NCBI GenBank assembly: GCA_009785015.1
Contig: WQXD01000254.1
Span: 1-5,462 of the forward strand
DNA length: 5,462 bases
Direction: 5' to 3'
Origin: Oscillospiraceae bacterium
GTDB taxonomy: Bacteria; Bacillota_A; Clostridia; Oscillospirales; WRJC01
Shown here: positions 1 to 5,462 of the stretch, piece by piece
Numbering within the stretch: the first letter of the stretch is position 1
Layout: every line of letters starts with the position of its first letter
Position numbers and translations under genes: made by a program
The notes under the pieces: model-generated
Told to the model about the DNA's origin: nothing
Seen by the model: only the letters and a program-made list of their open reading frames with translations
The model's database searches: none

Positions 1-1561
1 AAGCCCAGAGGCTGCCGTCGTCCGCTGTCGCCACCGTGTGACTGAAACCCGCCGAAACCTGCGCGAACTTTTTTTCGGATGCCATCTGCACCGGCGCGGT
101 ACAATCTGTCGTCGTGCCGTCGCCTAACTGCCCGTATTCGTTCTGCCCCCAGGCCCAGAGGCTGCCGTCGTCCGCTATCGCCGCCGTGTGCTTGAAGCCC
201 GCCGCAACCTGCGTGAATTTCGTTTTGTTGGCTATTTGCATTTTTATCGGCGTCGGCTTGTCTTTGTTTTTATTCGTACCGTCGCCTAATTGCCCGTAAT
301 CGTTTCTCCCCCAAGCCCAGAGGTTGCCGCCGCTGTCGAGTGCCACCGTGTGAACGTTGCCCGCCGCAACATACGTGAATTTCGTTTTGGAGACTATTTG
401 CACCGGTTCGTCTTTGTTTTCATTCGTGGCGTCGCCTAATTGCCCGTACATGTTACTCCCCCAGACCCAGAGGCTGCCGTCGTCCGCTATCGCCACCGTA
501 TGCCTGAGGCCCGACGAAACCTGCGCGAATTTTTTTCCGGAGGTTATCTGCACAGGCGCGGTTCTGTCTGTCGTCGTGCCGTCGCCGAGTTGCCCAAAAC
601 TGTTGCTCCCCCAGGTCCAGAGGCTGCCGTCGTCCGTTATCGCCATCGTGTGGGTGTCGCCCGCCGAAACCTGCACGAACTTTTTTCCGGAGGTTATTTT
701 TATCGGTATGTATATGTTGTCATTCGTGTTGGCGTCTATCTGCCCGTACAGGTTATGCCCCCAGGCCCAGAGGTTGCCGTCGCTGTCGATCGCCACCGTG
801 TGACCGCTGCCCGCGGAAACCTGCGTGAAATTTTTTCCATACACTGCTTGTATTTGTCCCGGCGCGGTTCTGTTTGTCGTCGTGCCGTCGCCGAGTTGCC
901 CAAAATTGTTGCTCCCCCAGGCCCAGAGGCTGCCGTCGCTGGCGATTGCCACCGTGTGAGTGCCGCCCGCGGAAACCTGTGTGAATTTCGTTTGGGTGGC
1001 TATTGGCCCCAGCGTGAACTTGCCTACCGTCGAGCCGTCGCCGAGTTGCCCGGACTCGTTCGCTCCCCAGGCCCAGAGGTTGCCGCCGCTGTCGAGTGCT
1101 ACCGTGTACCAGCCGCCCACCGAAACCTGCGCGAATTTCGTTTCGGAGCCTATTTTTGTAGGTTCGGTTTTGGCTGTATTGCCGTCGCTTAACTGCCCAT
1201 ACAGGTTATTCCCCCAAGCCCACAGGCTGCCGCCGCTGTCGAGTGCTATCGTGTAAGTGCCGCTCGCCGCAACCTGCGTGAATTTCGTTTCGGAGACTAT
1301 CTTCACCGGCGCGCTCTTGTTTGCCTTCATGCCGTCGCCGAGTTGCCCGAACTCGTTCCATCCCCAGGCCCAGAGGCTGCCGTCGCTGTCGATCGCCACC
1401 GTGTGCGAATAGCCCGCAGAAACCTGCGAGAATTTCGTTTTGGTGGCTGTTTGTATTTGCACCGGCGCGGTTCTGTTTGTCGTCGTGCCGTCGCCGAGTT
1501 GTCCGTCCCAATTCGCCCCCCAGGCCCAGAGGCTGCCGTCGTTCGCTATCGCCACCGTGTG
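1..1561 (-). repeat. Tandem DNA repeat of about 150 bp encoding RCC1 blades
   Basis: Eleven head-to-tail units of roughly 147-162 bp underlie the RCC1 domain. DNA conservation is strong in the part coding for the Leu-Trp-Ala-Trp-Gly core; the plus-strand string gcccagaggctgccg recurs in many units. Two non-adjacent units share an identical 40-bp block (859-898 and 1462-1501). The variable parts are the loops after Gly-Asp-Gly. All length changes keep the frame. Unit 6 lacks the Gly-Asp-Gly (it reads GQIDANTN), unit 3 has GQLSDG and unit 8 GQLGDA. Confidence 0.9.
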
Positions 1562-1693
1562 CCCGCCGCCCGCGCTGACTATGGGGTACGCGCCGCCGCT
1601 CGCGCCCGCTGTGAGCGGCGCAAAAGCGAACATGCCGAGTACCAGAGTAATGGCGAGAAGCGCGGACAACGCTTTTCTGCTTTTTGTTTTCAT
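1..1693 (-). CDS. Secreted RCC1-repeat (beta-propeller) protein, C-terminus beyond the window
   Basis: The frame is open from ATG at 1693 to the left edge: 564 complete codons, no stop, so the C-terminus is missing. Residues 1-31 form a signal peptide: basic start (MKTKSRK), a hydrophobic stretch ([19 protein letters not shown]) and a probable cleavage site after TAGA. From about residue 36 the protein consists of RCC1-type repeats. Each follows the pattern F-x-Q-V-(S/A)-A-G...H-T-V-A-I...D-G-(S/N)-L-W-A-W-G-x-N...G-Q-L-G-D-G. The H/Y-T-V anchor begins at residues 45, 97, 147, 196, 246, 298, 348, 398, 448, 502 and 552, so units are 49-54 residues long and eleven are visible, the last cut off. 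Seven such units normally close one propeller, so this protein should form more than one. In bacteria such proteins are usually exported and the ligand is unknown; wall-anchoring or other domains may follow off the edge. The start is supported by AAAGGAGA about 9 nt upstream. It lies 35 bp downstream of the regulator gene and is probably co-transcribed with it. Confidence 0.93.
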   Translation of the reverse strand, partial: MKTKSRKALSALLAITLVLGMFAFAPLTAGASGGAYPIVSAGGGHTVAIANDGSLWAWGANWDGQLGDGTTTNRTAPVQIQTATKTKFSQVSAGYSHTVAIDSDGSLWAWGWNEFGQLGDGMKANKSAPVKIVSETKFTQVAASGTYTIALDSGGSLWAWGNNLYGQLSDGNTAKTEPTKIGSETKFAQVSVGGWYTVALDSGGNLWAWGANESGQLGDGSTVGKFTLGPIATQTKFTQVSAGGTHTVAIASDGSLWAWGSNNFGQLGDGTTTNRTAPGQIQAVYGKNFTQVSAGSGHTVAIDSDGNLWAWGHNLYGQIDANTNDNIYIPIKITSGKKFVQVSAGDTHTMAITDDGSLWTWGSNSFGQLGDGTTTDRTAPVQITSGKKFAQVSSGLRHTVAIADDGSLWVWGSNMYGQLGDATNENKDEPVQIVSKTKFTYVAAGNVHTVALDSGGNLWAWGRNDYGQLGDGTNKNKDKPTPIKMQIANKTKFTQVAAGFKHTAAIADDGSLWAWGQNEYGQLGDGTTTDCTAPVQMASEKKFAQVSAGFSHTVATADDGSLWA

Positions 1694-1702
1694 GGTATAT
1701 TT

Positions 1703-1710
1703 TCTCCTTT
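1703..1710 (-). promoter_or_regulatory. Ribosome binding site of the RCC1-repeat gene
   Basis: The minus strand reads AAAGGAGA, then nine bases to the ATG at 1693. This is a strong Shine-Dalgarno match. It fixes the start directly before the signal peptide. No convincing separate promoter is visible in the 35-bp gap to the gene upstream. Confidence 0.8.
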
Positions 1711-1728
1711 GTTTAAAATCACCAACTG

Positions 1729-3210
1729 TTAAAGAACAATCCAAACGCCATTTTTATCGGAACCCCGCCTCTCAATAATTTGCCGCCGTTTGAGTTCTGC
1801 AATGATTCGAGATATTGTTCTCACGGAAATTCCGGTTTTTTCCGATATACGCTTTTTGGAAACGGACGGGTCTTCGCGCATACAAGCAAGAACCTTTGAT
1901 TCATTTTCTGAAAGTTGATTTACTGTGCCATTTACTGTGCCATTTACTGTGCCACTGCCCGTAAACTCAGGGTACTTATAAATCGTCACGGCAAAAGAGA
2001 GTCTGTATTCGTCTGTATAAAAAATCGGAGGGGGTGAACCGTTATCCTTCAGGGCATTGACAATTTTCCTGAACCCCGTGTTACGTCCTTCCGTCAGACG
2101 CAGCTCCTTGAGAAACTCGCCAATACGGCGGTTGCGGTATCTGCTGCCAAATACTTCATAATTTCGCAATCCTTCGATACTGACGGAACGGTCTGCGCCC
2201 GGGTGACTGACAATCTGAATACGGTCAGGCAGAACTCTGACTTCTATCGGTTCGCGCTCGTCATAGCCTTTGTGATATACGGCATTTGCGATGGATTCTT
2301 CGAGGGCGGCCTGCGGATAATTGAAAAATCGCCTTGCTTCGGGTACATCCGGCAGTTTTATCACTTGTTCCTGAATTATGCGGTTGTTTATATACAACAA
2401 CGCTTCTCTTAATTGTATATGCAGCGGGCCTTTGAATATTTTTTCGATAATCTTATCCCCGCCCAAATCTTCGGGAAATTCAACCACGTCAATCTGCGCG
2501 TAAGGAAAAAATTTATCCGGTTCAAAACTGAAGAACATGAGCCCCACATTTTTAGGTTTGATGTATTCAGGCAGTGTACCGACGATATTCATGCTTTTGC
2601 ACAAGTTAAGAAAATCCATGTTTTTAGAATCCTCGTACAACGAACTGTCAACCTCTTTGAGATAACTTTGGATCAGCGTAATATTGAGGTCTGTCAATTC
2701 GGCAAAATGATTGACGCGGTCGTCAAACGGTATATTATTGGAGAGTGAAAATAAATCCCGCAGTTCATCATCGGACGGTATAATTGTATTAGACATTTTA
2801 CAGATATAATAGGCGCGTTCCTTACTGTCTTTTGCCATTGACTTTGGGGATGAATAAGGTCTGGCGTTACCGCCGGGGGCCCAGACAACAAGAAACTTTT
2901 TATCCTGATAATCCGCGGCTTCGACGATAGGAAGATATTCGGGTTGAATGAGTTTGCATTTATTCAGCATATCTTTCTGAATGTTGTCCATTTGCGCCGC
3001 GGGTAAACCGTCCAACGGAAAAACGGGCCTTCCGTCTGTTTCTTTAACGCCTATGACAATATATCCGCCGCCCCAATTGTCTATGTCATTGGCGAAAGCG
3101 CAAATAGTTTTCAAAGATGCCGCCGCATCCCAAGTTTCCTTGAATTCGATTCGCGCCCATTCGACAACCGATCCCGACAATAATGTTTTTATGCTGGTCG
3201 GTATACCCAT
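1729..3210 (-). CDS. Putative transcriptional regulator: AlbA_2 domain, GHKL-type ATP-binding domain, winged helix (COG2865-like)
   Basis: 493 residues, complete. Residues about 15-140 match the AlbA_2 (Schlafen AlbA-like) nucleic-acid-binding domain, with the E-F-K motif at 22-24, the stretch [19 protein letters not shown] and a later P-Y-Y-type region. Residues about 265-410 resemble the GHKL ATPase-like C-terminal domain of this family: an N-box-like [13 protein letters not shown] (302-314), IQIVSHPG (331-338) and [14 protein letters not shown] (374-387). A short repeat hinge (GTVN three times, 420-431) leads to a winged helix (about 434-493), with [20 protein letters not shown] as helix-turn-helix. 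Family members are annotated as putative transcriptional regulators or ATP-binding proteins; the true ligand and targets are unknown. The start gives the family-typical N-terminus ([20 protein letters not shown]) and has only a weak AGCAGG site nine bases upstream. The secreted RCC1 gene follows after 35 bp, so it may be the target or a co-expressed partner. The domain architecture is well supported; the physiological role is inference. Confidence 0.88.
   Translation of the reverse strand: MGIPTSIKTLLSGSVVEWARIEFKETWDAAASLKTICAFANDIDNWGGGYIVIGVKETDGRPVFPLDGLPAAQMDNIQKDMLNKCKLIQPEYLPIVEAADYQDKKFLVVWAPGGNARPYSSPKSMAKDSKERAYYICKMSNTIIPSDDELRDLFSLSNNIPFDDRVNHFAELTDLNITLIQSYLKEVDSSLYEDSKNMDFLNLCKSMNIVGTLPEYIKPKNVGLMFFSFEPDKFFPYAQIDVVEFPEDLGGDKIIEKIFKGPLHIQLREALLYINNRIIQEQVIKLPDVPEARRFFNYPQAALEESIANAVYHKGYDEREPIEVRVLPDRIQIVSHPGADRSVSIEGLRNYEVFGSRYRNRRIGEFLKELRLTEGRNTGFRKIVNALKDNGSPPPIFYTDEYRLSFAVTIYKYPEFTGSGTVNGTVNGTVNQLSENESKVLACMREDPSVSKKRISEKTGISVRTISRIIAELKRRQIIERRGSDKNGVWIVL
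1919..1954 (-). repeat. Three perfect 12-bp tandem repeats in the regulator hinge
   Basis: The plus-strand unit tttactgtgcca occurs three times without mismatch and encodes Gly-Thr-Val-Asn three times between the ATPase-like domain and the winged helix. Because the unit is four codons, slippage would change hinge length while keeping the frame. Confidence 0.95.
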
Positions 3211-3252
3211 TTAAACGTACCTGCTTTCTATTTCCCTCGAATTTGCGTCATC

Positions 3253-3324
3253 CTACGGCATAGTAAATTTGACGCGCTCGGCGGGGTTCATGAATATATT
3301 TTCCTCCCGCGTAAAATCATCAAC
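3253..3324 (-). pseudogene. Remnant of the 3' end of an SLH-domain gene; survives as a 12-codon mini-ORF
   Basis: The minus-strand frame ends VDDFTREENIFMNPAERVKFTMP and then TAG. The last residues match the end of the intact SLH protein in this window (RMMNPDKRVEFTMS, TAG). At DNA level 3253-3291 and 4376-4414 share 32 of 39 positions by hand alignment, including the stop codon. FTREE resembles the ITREE-type start of the final SLH helix, but the residues between it and MNP are fewer than in a normal SLH domain. Nothing upstream is recognisably SLH, so most of the gene is gone. The ATG at 3291 is preceded by GGGAGG (3303-3308) with 11 bases between, so a 12-residue peptide (MNPAERVKFTMP) could be translated 42 bp before the regulator gene. 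Alternatively it is a leader peptide with no link to decay. Confidence 0.6.
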
Positions 3325-3347
3325 ATAATTGTGGCAAATACGCGCGC

Positions 3348-3461
3348 CGGGTGATTTGTACCCGCAGGACGGCATCGGATTTGGCAAAACACCACCGCCC
3401 GCGGGGCGGAGCCTCTTTACTAAAGAGGCCATTGGAATTACATTCCCATTCGTGCGCGAAT
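3348..3461. repeat. Cluster of short perfect inverted repeats
   Basis: Five perfect inverted repeats lie within about 115 bp: cgggt/acccg (3348-3352 and 3360-3364), ccgccc/gggcgg (3395-3400 and 3404-3409), gcctcttta/taaagaggc (3411-3419 and 3421-3429, one base between, so the real RNA loop would be larger), ggaat/attcc (3434-3438 and 3442-3446) and attcg/cgaat (3448-3452 and 3457-3461). None is followed by a T-run in either direction. The density suggests a structured RNA or a dispersed palindromic element, but I cannot assign it to a known family. Confidence 0.55.
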
Positions 3462-3560
3462 ATTCGGGGAAAAGGGCGGAATAATGGGGAAAAACGGGGG
3501 ATATTGGACGATAATTTGTGGGGGGCGGCTTCCCAGACGTGCTGCAGGAAAACACCCAAC

Positions 3561-3905
3561 TCAAGTTAATTCTTCTTCGATTTCAATAAAACCGTTTATA
3601 ATGTCGATCACTTCTAAAATAATTTCCCTTGGCGCCTTTTCGATAAATTCAAATTTTCTCGCTTGTATGTCAATAATTTTTGCCTGGTCACATAAGATAA
3701 ATCCCGTTGTTTTTGTTTTATCGTCGAGTTTAACCTGAAAAGGGAAATTTTTGTCAGTTCCGGTTATAGGGCATACCATTGCCGCTTTGTTTGCAATTTG
3801 AGTAAAGCTGTTATTGCTTATAACTAATGCCGGTCGGCGTCCGCTTTGCTCGTATCCTGCTTGTGGATTAAAATTTAACCATATAATGTCGCCTTGATTT
3901 ACCAT
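3561..3905 (-). CDS. mazF: MazF/PemK-family endoribonuclease toxin
   Basis: 114 residues, the usual length for MazF. It is expected to cleave mRNA at short single-stranded sequences in the cytoplasm unless bound by the antitoxin. The N-terminus MVNQGDIIWLNFNPQ and the motif GYEQSGRRPALVIS are typical of the PemK/MazF fold. Aligned by eye to E. coli MazF, E19, R24 and T48 correspond to E24, R29 and T52 of the active-site region. NFPFQV corresponds to GYPFEV, and GFILCDQAKIIDIQAR to the conserved ADQVKSI..RAR segment. I chose ATG 3905 because it starts four residues before the conserved Gly-Asp and overlaps the antitoxin stop by 7 nt (ATGGTAA), which suggests translational coupling. An in-frame ATG at 3932 would add nine mostly Arg residues from inside mazE and is unlikely. 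No truncation or missing key residue is seen. Cleavage specificity cannot be read from the sequence. Confidence 0.93.
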   Translation of the reverse strand: MVNQGDIIWLNFNPQAGYEQSGRRPALVISNNSFTQIANKAAMVCPITGTDKNFPFQVKLDDKTKTTGFILCDQAKIIDIQARKFEFIEKAPREIILEVIDIINGFIEIEEELT

Positions 3906-4177
3906 GTTTCTTCGCCTACGGGCTGCCCCCAATCCACTTCTTCAAATTTATAAGAATTTTCTTTTACTGCAGTTTCAAAATCTGTTCCGTAAAATTCTTC
4001 AACTCTTTGTTTTAAATTTTTGTGCTGATATTTTTTCTGAATAATTATCTTATTATCGTTAAGAACAACATCAACTACGTCGTTATCTTTTAAGTCAAGA
4101 CTTTCCAAAAATGGTTTTGGCAATCTAATCGCTTGTGAAGTTCCCCACTTTGATATTGTAGTAGTAATTGTAGTCAT
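3899..4177 (-). CDS. mazE: MazE-family antitoxin (AbrB-type DNA-binding domain)
   Basis: 92 residues. Residues 1-49 form an AbrB/MazE swapped-hairpin DNA-binding domain: ISKWGTSQAIRLPKPFLESL matches the K-x-W-G-x-S-x-A-x-R-(I/L)-P pattern of MazE, followed by D-V-V-D-V...D-N-K-I-I-I-Q. The C-terminal half is charged and probably flexible. It ends in VDWGQPVGEETW, close to the E. coli MazE tail IDWGEPKDKEVW that lies in the MazF active site. The protein should neutralise MazF and, alone or as a complex, repress its own promoter. The ATG at 4177 has a modest GGGG site (4184-4187) six bases upstream. The stop codon overlaps the mazF start. Base composition is clearly AT-richer than the SLH gene beside it: 21 of 60 bases are G/C in 4081-4140, against 45 of 60 in 4561-4620. 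Confidence 0.93.
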   Translation of the reverse strand: MTTITTTISKWGTSQAIRLPKPFLESLDLKDNDVVDVVLNDNKIIIQKKYQHKNLKQRVEEFYGTDFETAVKENSYKFEEVDWGQPVGEETW

Positions 4178-4196
4178 AAAATACCCCGTTTCTTTA

Positions 4197-4211
4197 ATAT
4201 ATGCAATATAT
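4197..4211. promoter_or_regulatory. Candidate autoregulatory operator of mazEF
   Basis: atatat-gca-atatat is a perfect inverted repeat that overlaps the last -10 bases and the expected transcription start. MazE-type proteins commonly bind palindromes at this place. The arms are simple AT repeats, so chance is a real alternative. Confidence 0.45.
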
Positions 4212-4238
4212 AATAGCTTAAAATTAAAAAAAAGTCAA
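4210..4238 (-). promoter_or_regulatory. SigA-type promoter of mazEF
   Basis: On the minus strand TTGACT (4238-4233) and TATTAT (4215-4210) are separated by exactly 17 bases. Each differs from consensus (TTGACA, TATAAT) at one and two positions respectively. The spacer carries a T-run just after the -35. Transcription should begin near 4203, giving a leader of about 25 nt before the mazE ATG. Confidence 0.8.
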
Positions 4239-4304
4239 GGATATTTACAAAAATTTTGATGATTTTACGGTGATTTATTTGTAGGGCGGGTCAAAATCGG
4301 CACA

Positions 4305-4345
4305 CAAAAGAGGAATTACGTCAAAGTGGCGTAATTCCTCTTTTG
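4305..4345 (-). terminator. Hairpin terminator after the SLH gene
   Basis: A perfect 16-bp stem (caaaagaggaattacg and its complement) encloses a 9-base loop and begins 30 bases past the SLH stop codon. The minus-strand 3' arm ends in CCTCTTTTG, so the U-run is short and lies within the stem. A-rich bases on the other arm mean it could also act against plus-strand transcription. It separates the SLH unit from mazEF. Confidence 0.75.
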
Positions 4346-4375
4346 CCGTCGCGGCCGGTAAAACGCGGATATACT

Positions 4376-5462
4376 CTACGACATAGTGAACTCGACGCGC
4401 TTGTCCGGGTTCATCATGCGCGTAAGGATCGCCGCTACCTCGCTGCGCTTGATGTTAGACCCCGGGTTGCACGCGCGCGTCACCGTGTCTACGCCCTGCA
4501 CTACCCCTGCCCGGTACAGCTTGTATATCGCCGATGCTTGCGCGTGCGCCATCGGCACGTCGGGTATCTTCCCGCCCGGCACCACGTTGATCGCCGCGAG
4601 CGCGTCGTCGGGCAGGGCGCTGGCGAATATCTCCATATAGCCCGCCCTCGTGGCCGGCGTGTTCCACGCGTAGTCCTTGGCGATGATGTTGTTCGTCTTC
4701 GCGTAGCTCACGTATGTGCTGTGCCAGTCGCTGCCCGCACCGGGCACGAGCGTAACTTTGCCGGTGGTGTACAGTTGGTGCATACACGCTGCCAATTTGA
4801 CCGCCTCCGCGTAGGTGAGGTTGTCGTCGGGTGCAAACGATGTATCTGATTTGCCGTTGATGAGGCCGGACTCATATGCTATCTTCACATCGCTGTAGTA
4901 CCAATCCTTCTCGAGCACGTCCGTGAACGGGAATGGTTTCGGCGGTTTCGGTTCGGGCTTGGGTTCGGGTTCGGGGTCCGGCGTGTCCGTGAGGTCAGGC
5001 TCCGGCTCGGGCGTCGTGTCGGTGACGACAAGCGCGAGCGTCGGGTTCGCCCCGCCGCTGAACTCGAACGTGATCGTGTGGTTTCCCACCGCGAGCGTCT
5101 GGAGATATGCCGCTTTCAGCACGATATTGCCGCCGGAGACCGCGAAATCCGTGTTGCCCAGCAGAGTGGAGCCGCCGTTTTTGATTGCCTGCAGAGTGTA
5201 TCCGTCAGACGTCACCGCCAGCGTGATATCGCCGCCGCCGTTCTTGTCGTAGTCCGCCGCCGTGGGAGATACTGTGGCGTCAGGGGTTGTTTCGGTGACG
5301 GTGAGCGCCAGCGTCGGGTTCGCCCCGCCGCTGAACTCGAACGTGATCGTGTGGTTGCCCACTGCGAGCGTCTGGAGATATGCCGCTTTCAGCACGATAT
5401 TGCCGCCGGAGGCCGTGAACTCCGTGTTTTTTGACAGCGTGTGGCCGCCGTTTTTGATGGCC
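4376..5462 (-). CDS. Surface protein with X2 modules and three C-terminal SLH domains, N-terminus beyond the window
   Basis: The frame is open from the right edge to TAG at 4376: 361 residues seen. The GTG near 5395 lies inside an X2 module and is not a real start. Residues 1-59 are the end of one X2-type module (Pfam CBM_X2, Ig-like). Residues about 60-150 are a complete second one, starting DATVSPTAADYDKN and containing GYTLQAIKNG and FAVSGGNIVLKAAYL. Residues 151-179 form a Pro/Glu/Lys linker (PEPEP, PKPEPKPPKPFPF). Three SLH domains follow: about 178-231 (FTDVLEKDWYYSDVKIAYES, LINGKSDTSFAPDDNLTYAEA), 235-285 (weaker, DWHSTYVSYAKTNNII...TRAGYMEIFAS) and 291-355 (KIPDVPMAHAQASAIYKLYR, GSNIKRSEVAAILTRMMN). 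SLH domains bind pyruvylated secondary cell-wall polymers, so the protein should be displayed on the cell wall. What the missing N-terminal part does (enzyme, adhesin or other) cannot be told. The gene is GC-rich and ends 30 bp before a hairpin terminator. Confidence 0.92.
   Translation of the reverse strand, partial: AIKNGGHTLSKNTEFTASGGNIVLKAAYLQTLAVGNHTITFEFSGGANPTLALTVTETTPDATVSPTAADYDKNGGGDITLAVTSDGYTLQAIKNGGSTLLGNTDFAVSGGNIVLKAAYLQTLAVGNHTITFEFSGGANPTLALVVTDTTPEPEPDLTDTPDPEPEPKPEPKPPKPFPFTDVLEKDWYYSDVKIAYESGLINGKSDTSFAPDDNLTYAEAVKLAACMHQLYTTGKVTLVPGAGSDWHSTYVSYAKTNNIIAKDYAWNTPATRAGYMEIFASALPDDALAAINVVPGGKIPDVPMAHAQASAIYKLYRAGVVQGVDTVTRACNPGSNIKRSEVAAILTRMMNPDKRVEFTMS
5031..5428 (-). repeat. 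Near-identical 125-bp direct repeat in two X2 modules
   Basis: 5031-5155 and 5304-5428 match at 119 of 125 positions by hand count, at an offset of 273 bp (91 codons, one module). They encode the C-terminal half of each X2 module; a stretch around KAAYLQTLAVGNHTITFEFS is identical in both. The rest of each module cannot be compared because the first is cut by the window edge. This points to recent duplication or gene conversion. Confidence 0.9.

Larger units (their letters stand above)
3211..3560. other. Structured spacer without an intact gene
   Basis: This 350-bp stretch between mazF and the regulator gene holds no ORF I can assign to a family. The minus-strand frames open here (a TTG-started 103-codon frame and a 79-codon frame) have odd composition and no recognisable domain, except that the former ends in an SLH-like tail. 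The spacer contains several short perfect inverted repeats (3348-3461), a strongly strand-biased C/T-rich stretch on the minus strand (about 3466-3535) and the SLH-tail remnant next to the regulator gene. No obvious T-run terminator follows mazF, so read-through toward the regulator is possible. Confidence 0.6.

Noticed and set aside
440..1192. 250-codon plus-strand frame, plus similar plus-strand frames at 114-299, 357-803, 960-1256 and 1321-1778
   Set aside because: They repeat with the same period as the RCC1 units and are Arg/Pro/Cys-rich antisense shadows of the long minus-strand gene.
1206..1511. 101-codon minus-strand frame inside the RCC1 gene
   Set aside because: Out of frame with the RCC1 gene; it gives an Arg/His/Gly-rich sequence without a domain or ribosome binding site.
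1..1561. Regular repeats that could be read as a CRISPR-like array
   Set aside because: The units are about 150 bp, imperfect and fully coding; they lack short constant repeats with unique spacers.
3292..3322. TTGATG-17-AATATA as a promoter for the regulator gene
   Set aside because: The -10 matches consensus at only three of six positions and overlaps the remnant's ribosome binding site; too weak to list.
3411..3429. gcctcttta/taaagaggc hairpin as the mazF terminator
   Set aside because: No T-run follows on the minus strand (the next bases are CTCCGCCCC) nor on the plus strand, and the one-base gap leaves a strained loop.
3253..3564. Minus-strand frame of 103 codons covering the spacer as a gene
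   Set aside because: It begins with TTG overlapping the mazF stop, its body has no recognisable family and is set on palindromes, and only the last 20 or so residues resemble something known.
3906..3932. Longer mazF starting at ATG 3932
   Set aside because: The extra residues (MGAARRRRN) lie inside the mazE coding sequence, are not seen in the family, and the ATG at 3905 gives the normal N-terminus.
4343..4849. 168-codon plus-strand frame opposite the SLH gene
   Set aside because: An Arg/His/Val-rich antisense shadow of a GC-rich gene with clear SLH domains on the other strand.

Overview
All well-supported genes lie on the minus strand. The window looks like a chromosomal piece of a Gram-positive anaerobe, most likely a clostridial Bacillota. 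The reasons are AGGAG-type ribosome binding sites, a Gram-positive signal peptide, an S-layer-homology (SLH) surface protein with X2 modules, a COG2865-type AlbA/GHKL regulator and a SigA-like promoter. This placement is inference from gene families, not from a marker gene.

In transcription order (right to left): (1) 5462-4376 is the C-terminal part of a secreted protein with at least two X2 (immunoglobulin-like) modules, a Pro/Glu linker and three SLH domains that would anchor it to the cell wall. A 16-bp perfect hairpin at 4305-4345 closes this unit. (2) 4238-3561 is an AT-rich mazE-mazF toxin-antitoxin operon with a well-formed promoter, a palindrome overlapping the -10 and transcription start, and a 7-nt overlap between the genes. 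(3) 3560-3211 has no convincing intact gene. It holds a cluster of small perfect inverted repeats and a decayed copy of the end of an SLH gene, which survives as a 12-codon mini-ORF with a good ribosome binding site. (4) 3210-1729 encodes a 493-residue putative regulator (AlbA_2 domain, GHKL-like ATPase domain, Gly-Thr-Val-Asn repeat hinge, winged helix). (5) 35 bp further on begins a long secreted RCC1-repeat protein (1693 to beyond base 1), with 11 repeats in view. It has no stop codon in the window and runs off the left edge.

Functionally the two ends encode exported surface-type proteins built from near-identical repeated modules. The middle holds a toxin-antitoxin cassette of clearly lower GC, a decayed SLH end and a structured spacer, which suggests a site of past insertion or rearrangement. 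The regulator and the RCC1 gene are close enough to be co-transcribed, which makes this pair the most interesting functional hypothesis here. I do not see a clearly new defence or mobile system. The points most worth checking are the RCC1/regulator pair, the structured spacer with its SLH-tail mini-ORF, and recombination among the repeats.
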